Below, piece after piece: positions 12,115-24,800 of a stretch of DNA of 64,000 nt; the stretch's first letter is position 1, and each line of letters begins with the position of its first letter. The DNA lies in contig OY754337.1 in assembly GCA_963573305.1 (NCBI GenBank), positions 77,575,094 through 77,639,093 on the forward strand, in the 5' to 3' direction. The DNA comes from Pyrrhosoma nymphula. Taxonomy: Eukaryota; Arthropoda; Insecta; Odonata; Coenagrionidae. Made by a program: the position numbers and the translations under genes. The notes below the pieces were generated by a model. The model worked only from the letters and a program-made list of their open reading frames with translations. It made no database searches and was not told where the DNA came from.

Positions 12115-12669
12115 TCAAGGATACACATGGTTACCACCACAGTTGCAGCACTTGGTGTGCTTTCTCTCCTTGTATGGGCACTCATGGCCCAAGTAGCACT
12201 TCTGTCGCACCTGGGTGCCGCAATGAAGCTGGACAAGGAGTAGATGAACCGGTTGCACCAGTAACTTATTTGAGGATTGCAGTGAATGTACTAGACCATG
12301 TGTGCACGCAAGTTCCCAATGTGGAGCAGTGACCGCATCGTCTTCAGGATCCAATGCAGATGACAGGAAGGGAAAGGCACCCTTCTGAATGGGGTGAACT
12401 TGAACGACAGGGATATCCAGAAGCTCCGTATCTTCCATAAAAAGGTCAGTGGACTTACCTCTCCAAAGGTATGTAAGGATGGCGTAAAGATGCACCCAAT
12501 CCATTATCGATCCACAGGTGGAAACCTGTGCAACAAAGCTCTCCAGCGTGGTCTTCACGGCAATGCAATCCTCCATGGTGGATACCTGGAGGTGGGTGGA
12601 GTCATTTGTGCGAGAGGCAAAGAACTTAAGGATCTTCACCATCCGCCAAACCATGCGGATGAGTTCCAC
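12115..12669 (-). pseudogene. Decayed LINE ORF1 (gag) fragment with a zinc-knuckle relic
   Basis: A 184-residue minus-strand frame ends in CYLGHEC followed by KCCNCGGNH, spaced like the last zinc knuckles of arthropod non-LTR ORF1 proteins (C-x-L-G-H-x-C..RC.KC.G.H). Upstream pieces resemble the preceding VV.VHPI..G...F....LDPE region, but the frame is degraded and no reverse transcriptase follows on either side. The function in an intact element is RNA binding. The call rests mainly on the C-terminal Cys/His pattern, so it is moderate. Confidence 0.4.
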
Positions 12670-13824
12670 ATGGTCGTTGGTGGCTTAAACTAGTATTGCC
12701 TGCAGTTTTTGCAGTACATTGGAAGTGGCAGCAGAATTAGGTGCAGTAGCGGAACTGCTCAATGGCTCTGGCAAGAGTCTTCAGGAGTCAGTTGAGGTTC
12801 CCACTTCCTCCTCCTGTTGCCTCCTCCACTTGTAAACTAACCAAAATCCTGAGCTGACTTGGAAACTTCCAGACATCTCAAGATAATCCGAAGGTCCAAA
12901 ACAAACCTTTGTTCCTGTGGAAGTGAACACAACACTAAAAGGCACTGAATTGTCAACTGTTGCAAGTACGAAGAAGGAAGAAACAGACTAATTGTAAGAG
13001 CTGTAATAGGAAACTGGCCTCCTCATTTAGAAGGAATAGCAATACTAATCCCAATAGATGTTGAAATAATCCAGGATTTCAATAAAGAAAATCTTCTCGG
13101 AGACGAAAGGGATGAAAGAAGAACAGGCTGGAATGATGAGTGAGTAGGCAGAAACGAGTAAAGAAGAAGCCAAGGAAGATAGAACAGACTCTATGGTGAG
13201 CAAGAAAAGAAGAACAAGAGGAGACTTAAAATATTTGAAGCAAGAGAGAATGAAATTAAAATGTGTAAAGCTAGATCAAAAACATTTGAGGGCCTGAGAG
13301 TCAAAGCAATACAATATGTAACATAAAAACGATATATATAAGTGCATATGTTCTAATTAGTCTGCTAACTTAAGTTGGTACTGTCGGGTGCTTCCAGGTA
13401 GCTACAGGAAAAAGAATACAAGTGTTTGAACGTATGGTGCTGCAATCTAGCCGCCAAACACTTCAGCTATGTACTTTGCTTTTTGTAATTTCTTACCGGA
13501 GTAAAGTGATACAGGTGGCACTGGATGACGTTTGTCACTTGTGTTACTTTGACTCTCAGGCCCTCATTTGCAAAACTAATTAAATAACTAATTGTGCAAT
13601 TATTTTTCAGATATAATGTTCAAATCACTTAATTTTGATTTACTATGATATTCAAATAGCAAACAAGTGGAAACCTGAAACTATGTAAGGATAGAAGAAG
13701 AATAAGAACTTTTAACAGGGTAAATTTACACTTTAAAGCTGTTTCAAGGCATCTAAAATCAATGGTCTGCGAGTTCACTTCGTGGAATGAATACATCTTA
13801 GGCAAAAAGAAAACTTGGTTATAT

Positions 13825-13900
13825 TCCACACAAATTTATTAAGAACACGACCGGTTTTGACCTTTTCAGGTCATTCTCAAGTGTTACAATATTTGAAAAC
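13825..13900 (-). other. Hammerhead-ribozyme-like relic of Penelope type
   Basis: On the minus strand AACAC is followed by a degraded core (TTGAGAATGA), a CC-TGAAAA-GG hairpin, TCAAA, A-CCGG-T-C and GTGTT. This is the order stem I, core 1, stem II, core 2, minimal stem III, cleavage site, stem I of a type I hammerhead. AATAAA follows 3' of it. The core 1 bases are mutated, so it is probably inactive. Confidence 0.4.
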
Positions 13901-13909
13901 AGACAGGGT

Positions 13910-14028
13910 GGTATATATATATATATATATATATGTGTTGGTATCACGATGGTTGAACGGGGGGGGGGGGGGAACTTCAAGGACAGTGGTGATTAGAAGG
14001 CTATGAAAATCTGGGGGGGGGGGGGGGC
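13910..14028. repeat. (AT)n microsatellite and two G homopolymers
   Basis: An (AT) run at 13912-13935 is followed by G runs near 13960-13972 and 14012-14027. Frames across them are artefacts of low complexity. Confidence 0.9.
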
Positions 14029-14923
14029 ATCTGTAAAATTGATTTAAAAATGAGCACAAAAATTTAGGTTCAATAATCATGCTTTATGATGAACTATATA
14101 CTCAAATGGAAAAAAACTTAAGTTGACACTTGCAACAATGTTAAGCAATAGAGAAGAATAAGAAGATTCAAAATGTAAAAAGTTAGATTTAAAGACATTT
14201 GTAAATAAATATTACCTAAATTGAAGGTCTCACATATACTTCATAGGTGCTGAATAACTTATTTTATATTCAGCTCTTTGTGCATAAAAGTAAATGATGA
14301 AATTTTATGTTTATAAGTGAATTTTGTGGTTAAGTTTTTAAGGTATCCATAGTGCAAATAAATAAGAAGGAAATTGTTAGGTTCTCTCCTTTTTTGCCTC
14401 CTCCACATCTGTAAACTAGCCGGCCAGCGGCACCAATGCATTCTTTACAGGTATAGTAGATGTGTGGTGCTATTGCCTATGTCCTTGATAGAGGACAAGG
14501 GAGTGCTTCTTCTCTTGGATCCTAGGGGAGGTCTCTGTCAACCAAGGCGGTAATGGAGACAGGGAAACCGGTTCCTAAAGAGGAAAGAGAGGCATAAGAT
14601 CATTGTCCGTGGTCTTGACAAGGACCGGAGGCAGTAACCTTACTCCAAGAGTGGGAAGAAGAGGACACTGACTACCCGGATGGGGGAAAATTATCGAAAT
14701 GATAACAGCAGAATCTGCAAGTATACAGGCTTGGGTGCAGTAGTATATGCTACCGCACCTGAGCTATATATGTTTGAGTCGACGCCGGTTCCTCCGAGGG
14801 GCCAAAAATCGTAGAGCAGAGCAGTCCAAGTCGAAGCGGCTATTGTGAAGATAGGCTAAGTCCAAAACTGGGGTGACTAAGGGTGAGTAACTCCTTTGTT
14901 CTTCAAATCCTTGATCGTGTTCA

Positions 14924-15200
14924 CATGGGCGTAGCCAGGAATTTTGCTGGGGGGGGGGGGGCATGGGACCTTTCACCCTCCGAGGGGTCTGGGGGGTACC
15001 CCCACTTCAAGAGGGGTTGTTTTTTCCCCGGAAATATGTGAACGAGGCCAGAAGGACCGCGCCACCGTACTGTGGCTCGGCCACAGGCGCGCGGTTGCAA
15101 GCGCTGTGTGAAGCGTGGCCGCCACAATTTCGATTTGTCAATTTTTTCTGGGGGGGGGGGGGGGCGGGCCCCCTCCGGGACCCCTCTACCTACGCCCATG
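14924..15200. mobile_element. Short MITE with CATGGGCGTAG terminal inverted repeats
   Basis: CATGGGCGTAG at 14924-14934 is mirrored by CTACGCCCATG at 15190-15200. Just inside each end lies a G homopolymer (about 14951 and 15151), and the centre is GC-rich. About 277 bp, no coding capacity. Superfamily not determined. Confidence 0.6.
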
Positions 15201-15404
15201 CGCGTTCAACTTGGGTAATTTTTTATGTTCAAATCCCGCCGAAACAGCATTCGTCAGATCGAGATTGTGAATTTGGTTCCAATATCTCTATTGTAAGTGG
15301 GTGAAATTCGTGAAAACGCTGGCGGGACGAAAGCTCACCTTTAACAATAAATATATTTAAAAATAAATTTAAACATTTATATTGGATATTTCGATGATTG
15401 CGAT

Positions 15405-15433
15405 TATCGATAGAGAGTGGAGAGATATCGATA
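15405..15433. promoter_or_regulatory. Two exact DRE (TATCGATA) sites upstream of the ZAD gene
   Basis: TATCGATA occurs at 15405-15412 and 15426-15433, 21 bp apart centre to centre. It is the palindromic DRE bound by DREF in insects, typical of promoters of housekeeping and proliferation genes. Related half-sites (TCGATAGTCGAT) follow at about 15439-15450. They lie about 255-280 bp before the ATG at 15687. Confidence 0.65.
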
Positions 15434-15686
15434 TGGAGTCGATAGTCGATTGAATGTTTATGATATTCATTTGTTCTTGTCTTGTTATCGTCCTTATTTT
15501 GAAAAGGGTAACTTGTGTACATGATAGTAATAGTACGAAGCTTGTGTAAAACATGTTTGAATTCTTCTTCAGTGACTTTTGTGGACTATTGTTTTATTAT
15601 TTTCATCCCTCATTTCAGTGATCATTAGGACATAGTGTGTGGCGTTCAATGTGATAGTGGCAATTGATTTACTTTTATTCATAAAC

Positions 15687-15821
15687 ATGCTTACCCTTCG
15701 AAAATATAGCGTGTGTAGATTATGCCTATGTTCCAGCGATCGTTTGAAGAACATATTTGAAGATGATTGTGGCGTGGAGTTTTCTTTACCAGAAGCCCTG
15801 AAAGATTTACTACAGATCGAA
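15687..15821 (+). CDS. ZAD gene exon 1 (start codon)
   Basis: The ATG at 15687 is chosen because it sits just before the conserved first zinc pair CRLC; the in-frame sequence upstream has no other ATG close by. Ends GAA|GTATGT. Confidence 0.8.
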
Positions 15822-18800
15822 GTATGTTTCTTCTGTGGGTGTATTGTTCCTTGATTGAATAGACGAGCTATGAACGATCCAGCAAGTTTATTTATGCTTT
15901 TGAGATTGTAGTTTGTTCACTTCCCGGATAATCCATGTTTAAGCTTTTTGGTTATAATCTTAGGGAATTATCATTTCTTTTTCAATGCTGTCCACCATCT
16001 CCTACTTAACATATACTTCATAATTACTTAATAATTAATGATATATTAATTAATTTAGAAGTAAAATTGGAGTAGGAAAATGAATTGGCTAATGTATTAT
16101 GTATTGTTTGCCTGAAGAAAGCGTACGTAGAACTTATTTATGTGAACGAGTTGTGCCTAATGACTACTCAGCTATATGGTTACGTTATAACTGCATTGCA
16201 AGTTTACACGTTTGTTCCGCCTCCCTATTAGCCAATAATGTAATTTAACATGCATTTTCATTCATTTATTTTATTATATGTTGTATATGTATAGAATGAT
16301 GATGAAAATGTTATAAATGAATGAATGTGTTCTGAATATCTTTCTGTATAAGCCATGAGCAAACTGGCCTTTTAAGTGTTGTATTGTGTTATTTAAAGCT
16401 AGAAGTGTTTGTGAAATGTTCACTCAATTTATATTTACTTTAGGTGAATAGCATCAGTGGCCTACCCTGGCAGATATGTTCCTGCTGCCTGGATAAGTTA
16501 GCTGAATTTAGGCTTTTTAAGAGGCGTTGCTTGGAATGCAAGGTCACTTTCGAAAGTAGGCTGCAAAATGCAATTCATCTATTAAGCGGTAGTGGGCTGA
16601 CCTTGGGCCAGGTAAGTTGAAAATTTTAAAATGTTTTAGTTCAGATAAATGATAATTTATCATTTCTTGTTAACATTTTTATCTCTTATATTTTGGAGCT
16701 CTGCAGTTGATGATACTAGCTTCAATTCTGTGATTCATTTGATATTGTCAATTCATTAGTAGGATTATCTGCAGACCTTTCCATTAATTACTCTCATTGC
16801 TTGGGAAACCTAACCTGTTGCTCCCTACTAAAGTATTTTCCCTCAGTAAAATCTCTTAACACGTTGAGTGCGTATTGAAACATAGATGTACCTTCCCAGT
16901 TCCTGATATCTATTTATCCGATTTTCAGTCTTGAATAGAGTTATTATAATCAAATATTGTTGAAAAAATTAAAATACAACTATTGTTTATTTTTTACAGA
17001 ATATTTTTTTTGCGTCACTCATGAGAGTCACACGCCACTGCGTTATGCCAACGTGGATGCAACCCGCACAACATATTTTTTCCCACGTTAAATTAAATTC
17101 TTCAAGGCTTCCCCGAGAGAAGTATTTTCCATCTCACATCTAGGCCCTATCTTCTGAAAATATATATTCCGCTAATATGTGGTTCGTTTTTCTTTCAGAG
17201 CACATACCTTATTGGATTCATTTATTTTCTGTCATTGAACTGACTGAATGGAATGCTCCTGCTATAATTATCCTCTTCATAGATGGTGAAGTCGTCTCAA
17301 AAAATTCACTGACTTGTTCTCCTCAAAGCCATTACTCCTTTATACAGTCCCTGACCAAATGCGTACCCCTTTCGCATCGGGTGATGGCATCATTATTGTA
17401 TACTCGGCTGCAGGTCAGGTTCTCAAAGCTGTATGTTCTCGTTGACCAGTTTGCAGAAAAGAAAGCTTTAGGAAGAGGTATGTTTTGAATAGTAGTGGGA
17501 CTGTATGGAAAACTAAATACCATATGCCTCGGATTATGGAAGAAACATGAGAAGCGGATAGCAGCAGAGCACTATAATAGACACGTGCAACTCAAGAAAA
17601 GACAAGAGGACGACCCTCCTCTTATCCCTCCCATTCCCCTCTGCCTGCGCATGACCCATTCCTTGTCCTTACAAATATCAGGGGGTGGATGGTAAATTCA
17701 TTGCTGCCAGATCCTCTAAAAGAACTTACTTCGTTTATTGTTGAGAGGTACTCGAAGTTTTATTTACCATGGAGAGAAAAAAATATGAATTTTAAATTCA
17801 TATGCATATGTGTTTATTTACATTCCATAAATTCATAGATGTAAGAATAGCAATATATAATACAGTACAATTTTCAGTCATTTCTATAAATGTAAAAATG
17901 TGATATTTAAATGTATTTCTTCCTCTAAAAATATCATTGACAATTTGAATCAAATCATTTATAATGGAATATTAGAAGAGACCAAAAGAAATGCATTATT
18001 ACAGTAGTCATCAGTATTATTTGAATAGTTCATTTTTTATCATGAAACTCAATAAAACATGGTCTGAGACATAACGCTGGTTTCTCTGGGCAAGCCGGAC
18101 AATACAAAACAGAGTTTTTTCTTATATTTTTAGATGAGCACATTCTACATCTTCGTCGTTTTACTCTCCCGGTTTTTTCATCTTTCTCCATAATGTTTTC
18201 AGGAAAATGGGATTTGCTTGGTACATTTGGTGAGGAATATATTTTAGCTCGACATGACACAAGGGACTCAATCACTTCATGCCGATAATCATACATACTC
18301 ATTTTGCGACCACTGTACTTATTGAATAGTATGTGGCTATTCACTATTTGAATTTGCAAAATGTGAAGAGCTAATTTCAAATACCAACGGAAAGATTTTC
18401 GCTCAAGTACATAGTTGGAAAGGAGCTGATCACAACGATCCACCCCACCCATATACTTATTATATTCCACCACACATGATGGTTTGTCTTTCTGTTCGCC
18501 CCTTTTAGATGTAGTTTTTATTAAGTTCGCATCATGCTCCGTACTAATCATCAACAGGTCAATCTCTCCACTTCATCACGCAAATTCCGTCGTTGGTATA
18601 TCTAACCATGCATTCTCCTCTTTTCAGCTTTTTTGCCACAACTTCACCAGGATTTCCCTTTCTATTAGGCCTAATAGTGCCCGTTGAATGAGTATTTCTC
18701 TGCAAAAGTTTCTCAGAAAGGGGTACACTGTTGTAGAAGCTATCCATGTATACCGAGTATCCTACTCCCAAATAATCTTCTAGCAATTTTTCTACCACCT

Positions 18801-21800
18801 TATCAGTATGTCCTCGACCACCCGTTTCTGGGTCATTTGCACCGGTATAAATAAAAAATTTTAGAGTCAACCCACTTGGCTCCGTTAGCATGTACAATTT
18901 TATACCGTATCTGTGCTTTTTGCCCTTCATGTACTGTCTAAATATCAATCTGCCTCTCCACAAAACCATAGACTCATCCAGGCCCAAATTTTGCTCCGGA
19001 TAGTATATCATTTTCATTGCGTGATGAAATAAATTCAGTAGAGGTCGGATTTTGTACAACCTATCGGTTGGGTTTGGTTCATTCTCTGCGGGATTTTCAA
19101 CAAAGTGCAATGCTCTCATAATTAGCATAAACCGATCCCTTCCCATTTGTTGCGGAAAAAACGGAATGCTATATAAATTTCATTTTTTACAATAATCAGG
19201 AATTCTAGAAACTTGAATATTCCCCATGTGGAATAGTAAGCCAAAGAAAACATTTAATTCGTCTCTGTCTAATTCTTTCCATTCTGAAATCCTGGCCCCC
19301 GGAGATGATGTATGCAAAAATATGTTTTCGGCATTACGATTTGTTTCTCGTAGCACAAGCGAATAAAATTGTTCGTTGAAAAATAAATTGAAAAAATCCC
19401 TAGGATTATGCCCAGGACAATCAATGAGTAAACCAGATCTGCCCATAAAATTAGTATTCGTCACATTCGGCCTATCAGGAAGCCAATTACGATGGTCACT
19501 ATCCCTATCAATATTAGGTGCACTTGACACGGAAGGAACGCGAGTAGAAGCAGTTGGCTCACCATCCTCTTCATCACTGCTGCCACTATATTCCACCTCG
19601 GCATCTGAATCATCAGTAGGGTTGTACTTTTCATCTGATTCTCTCAGAAGAAGATCCAACATCTCATCATCGGTCACGGGGCGGCTTCGCTGCATTGGTT
19701 GCTTCAACGGTGCAGTGGAAGTGGAAGCTTCTTCTAAATCCTCTCGGGAGATGCTATCCGCAGGCTTCCTCTTTACTCCTTGTTTCTTAGCACGCCTTGA
19801 TGCCATGATGATACCAGAAATAATCTTGTAGAGAAAATATAGAGGTATTATGAGAAAAAATTAAAGTGATATTTCCCATGAGAACTGAAGATTACTTTTT
19901 AATTAGCATCAAACTTCAACTATTAAAATAGTCACAAGATAAAAATTTAACTCACCTTAAAAATATGTACTCTCTTCCATTCAGGAGAAAATGGTAAAAA
20001 AATTTTATCCAAATGTAATGCCCGAATGAAAGAAAAACACACGAAGATATGACTGGTTTACTCTTGTGTACCAAGTGATGAGACTCGAACGTGCGGCAGC
20101 GACGCAAGTGGTTCAGTCGAACAAACAACAAGTCAAGAGCAAAATCTATCTTAGATTTATGCACGAAGTCTGCAGCGGATGAAGTCACGTCTGAACTCCA
20201 AGCTTGGCCAACAACAACTGTGTTCCTCTCCTTGCACTTGTCACCCAGTGTGATGCATAGCGGACAGCTCGTCAAGTTAGGGGGAATACCAGGTGGAAAA
20301 ACCCAGGGACGTTGAACCCTTTTATGACTATGGCTACACACATGATATTCCATGAAAAGTGGATAATTGTACCTCCAAAGGAATCCCAAGTGTGGTGGAA
20401 AAGAGCGGCCGCCCGCGCTGGGGGTACCCTCGAGCCCCAAAGAAAGCAGCCTCGTGAACAAGAACCCTGCTGCGTGGACGAGCGCCGTCTCAGGTAGGGG
20501 TTTACATTCATACAGTAGGGGCAAAGTGGGGGGGGGGGGGATTAACACACTGCCACTGTGCCTTCGTCGGGCAAGGCCGAAAGACGGCGGCCTCTCATAT
20601 CAGGAAATATTAATCCTGAAATGAATAATGACGCCGAAAGGAATAAAGAAAATGTCAGTGATAAATAAAAAGCATGAAAACCTGAAGGTGTATAACCAAC
20701 AATTTAACAACAAATGTGATTTGTTTTAAATAATGAACTAAAAACAAGTTTAAATCTGTATAAAGCACATAATATGTACCTAATGCAGTACAAAAAGAAA
20801 AAGAAATGGACAAGAAGACACCTACAAAGGAAATAATGGGATTCACAACCCGTCAATATTGTTAATAAAGTCAAAGAAACAAAAAAAAGTTTTTAAAAAC
20901 GGACGATGCTGGGTAATAATATGAAACGTAGGTGAGAGGCTGGCAAAGATAGAAAGGCGCAGACAAGCTCCTGGTCGCTCTTAGCGCCCGTAAAGCGAAA
21001 GTGGACGGCCGTCACTCATGTGAGACGCACGCCAGTCTCTTGCGCCCGTTGCGTCACTCATGAGTGACATCCGCACTCAACGTGTTAATTAAGCTTTTAA
21101 TTTACTTAATTTCCCTTCATTCATGTAATCTAAATTCAAATGCTTTATCCTCTCATTGTACATTTTCCTAACGTTCTTCCTTTAATCATAGTCTTTAACC
21201 TGCCTTTACCTTTCAATATCTCCTATGTTCACTTTCACCGTCTCCCTTACATCTCCACGCTTTGTCCATTCTTTCCTTACCTATCTTAACTGTTACTCTT
21301 TTGTCTTCTTCACCACTGACTACCTTCTCCATTATTCTCCTCATCGGATTGTCTAAAGTTGGGGACTTAAGACAGTGTAGCCCAAATAAGAATCGCAACA
21401 ACCAGGGAATTTTAATCGGTAGTGCACTTGTCTGATGCCCAAACCATTGATTGATTCACATGATCTCCAAATCATTACTTGAGTGCCACACTGAGATACC
21501 AAATACCCAAAAAGCAGGAATCCATTTGCATCTCATTCGTATCGAAATCTTTGTTCATCCTCTTTTGGTGAGGACCAACTTTCTGAACCATGTTGTTCTG
21601 CTCCATTTTACTATATTGACCAATTAGAAGGATGGTAATCACATAGACGTGAACAGACCGCTGACATGATGACCATCTGTTGTGGTGGCAAAGTGGTTTT
21701 GCCTGACATTCAAACATCCACAACTCAGGAAATAATTATGATACATAATATCTTTATGAAAGCCAAGCCGATCAAGGCTCATTTTTATAAGCCTTGATGT

Positions 21801-24800
21801 TTCTACCGGAACATGGAGAAGGATGAGTTATCAAAGGAGCTAACGTTTGCCTTCCTTCAATCTGCCAGTCTAATATCAGAGGCCTAGGCTTTTGTCCTCA
21901 CCTGCCAGGATAATATCATTTAACTCTGACACCATTATGGTGTCAACAAATTATGTGTGCTGCTCTATGTGCATGGAGATATGGAATCTGTTGTGGAGAA
22001 TGATAAATGCACAATCTGGTGAAAATATTCCTTTTCCACCTCCAGACAGGCAATTGGATGTGATATCTTTCTCCTTGAGCAACACTCACACACCATGTTC
22101 ATAATCATGTTTTCAACTCTGGCTGAAATGATCATGGATGCGAAAGAGTAACTTGCAGGCGAGGACATTACCCCACCACCACTTACGAGGGCGAGGTGAA
22201 AAGTTCTCGGCCTGGCAATGAAAGACTTATTTTTAGGTCAAAAATGCCCTTTTTTTCGTACTTAGCCTCCTTTAGGTCATTGCACTTTGTCCAATGTTTA
22301 TCCATTGAGTTGATTCCATGACAGAAGTGCGATTCTGAAAGGTCTGCAAAATAGCCATCTACGGCTGCCATAATATCTTTATTGGACTCAAAACATTTTC
22401 CAGCCACAAATGTTTTTAGATGTGGGATTAGGTGGATGTTCCAGCAATTTGTACTTCAAATGCCTCAGTTTTCCGTAATAGGAATATTGCCAAAGCACCA
22501 TAGTGGGCAGGTGCATTGTCCTGGTGCAAGATGATTTTCTTCTTTTGCAATTCAGGCCTTGTCTCATTTATTTTCTCATCCGATAGGTCCAGAATATTTG
22601 AGTAGTATTTTCCATTTATTGTTTTACCCTTGGAAAGGTAATCAATAGAAGAATCCCTTTAGAATCTCAGAGAACACTAGCCATCAACATTTTAGCAGAT
22701 GAAGTCGACTTCTCCTTTTTTGGGGCAAGTCCGCCTGTTTCCAACCCACTGCTTCAATTGCTGTTTACTTTCTGATGTGTAGTGGTGGACCCATGTCTCA
22801 TCAGCAGTAACTAATCAACGCACAAAATCATTTTGATTCTTTTGAAAACAGTCCAAATATTGCTGAGAAATTCGTTTTTACCCTTGTTTTTGGTGAGCAT
22901 TCAACAAATGCGGTACCCATCTTGCACGAAGCTTTCTCATATTTTATTCTTCATGTAAAATGTACTGAACTCTTTCTTCTCATTTGCCTGTGGCATCAGC
23001 TATTTCATACAGCTTCAATCACCAATCGTCCAATACCATATTGGACTCAAAACATTTTTGATAGAAAGTACTTCTTACGCAACCTTGCGTATCGTGCTTG
23101 ATTCGCTTATACCCGCCTTATACATTTAGAGGACTTAGTGTAAATTCACATCGTTTAAGTGCTAAAGCCTGTAGAATAGTATGGCCGGCCCTAGTTCCTC
23201 TGTAGCGAACCTCAAGAGCAAGGTGAAGAGCGACCTCCTCGAGGCACGTGTCGCCGAACTTGAGAGGTTGGTTGCGGAGATGCACGCCCGGGTTGCGGGT
23301 TGTGGGGGGTTCTCGAGATCCGGTGGTCGTAGTGTTTCTCCCGGGACCTTGCACAGCACCAAGGTGGTGTCCCGGGCATGCTCGGGGGCGAAAGCAAGTG
23401 CGATTGCCCTGGGGAAGACGGTGCGGTCTTCGGGTCGGGGGATGACTCACAGCCTGGGGCCCGGGTGGGTGGTTGTGCCCCAAGGGCGGGGGGCGGTGGC
23501 TCGGCCGAGTCGGGGAGTGGGGGAAGCGGAGGCTAATCCCATCCCTGTTCGCAACAGCTTCGCGGTTTTGTCGGAGGACAATTCTGGGGGGCCAGTTAGC
23601 GAGGTCAGGAACGAACCCCCCGTTGCAAGGGACTCAACTTCGAACGGCAGCCGGGCTGGGAGGGCAGGGATAGTATTGTTAGGGAGTTCAAACGTCCGGC
23701 GGATTTTCCCCCAGTTAGAGAAGAGGGCAAGGAGAGACGGAGCGGACCAACGGGTCACCTCCTGGTGTATACCAGGGGGAATCGTACCCAATTCTACGGC
23801 GGTGGTAAAAGCAGCGGTGAAGGACACGGGCTGCTCTAGACTGCGGGTGGTGGCCCATGTCGGCACCAATGATGCTTCCGAGCGTAGAGCCGATGAGATC
23901 TTGGATTCCTTTAGGGATCTAAACTCGGAGGTGGAACGCGTTCGGAGGGGCACTGGTGTCGATCTGTGACTATCCATCTGCAGCATTGTTCCACGGACTG
24001 ACTGCGGCCCTCGAGTTTGGGACAGGATTGCCTGGATCAACGAGAGGCTGTGGAAATTCTGTGTGAGCATTGGGGCAGAGTTCGTGGATCTTCGGCCGGT
24101 GCTTAGATCGTGCCGGGCTCCCCTCAACTCGTCTGAGGTGCATTATTCCAACGAGGCGTCTGAACGGGTGGCTCGTAGGATTTTTGAGCACTATAGATAT
24201 TTTTTAGACTAGAGGGTAGGTCATCTAGTGGGATTTGTAAAGATTTAACCGAACGTAGCCTCCGAGGAAGTCCGCATTGCGAAAATGTTCACATCCAAGT
24301 AAACTTAGAAGGACTAAAGCCGGAAAATAGCGACAATATTCCCAAAACGCGTACTCCAGCGAAAGAAATTATATCAAATGTAATAAGCACTTCCAGTGAA
24401 ATTCGCCCACCTAATACCCATAAGCGTGGAAAAGAACCAACCGACACTCAATCTACAAAATATGACATTAACTTTGTAGTAGTTAATTGCCGTAGCGTTA
24501 AAAACAAGCGCGCTGAAATCGAGCATATATTTCAGGACGCAGACGTGGTCATAGGAACGGAGAGCTGGCTTACAGAGGATATAAGTGACAGCGAAGTTTT
24601 TCCTCCAGGATATAAAATCTACAGATGCGATCGAAGCGATAGGACAGGAGGCGGAGTTTTTATAGCAGTTAAATCACATTTACACAGCACCGCCCATGAA
24701 ATAACTGATAATGAAATAGAAAGCGTATGGTGTACAATTAAACAACGAAACAAAAGGAGTATACATGTTTGCTCTTTTTATAGACCTCCAAACTCCGAAG

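Noticed and set aside
13815..15304. Frames at 13815-14080 and 14921-15304
   Set aside because: They are produced by G homopolymers and an AT microsatellite within non-coding repeats.
17177..17695. Frames of 103 and 66 residues inside the piggyBac
   Set aside because: No domain or homology is evident, and they lie in the element's non-coding flank.
20405..20434. NotI, KpnI and XhoI recognition sites within 30 bp, resembling a cloning-vector polylinker
   Set aside because: The neighbouring sequence shows no vector backbone and lies well inside a natural piggyBac element; chance within a GC-rich block is simpler.
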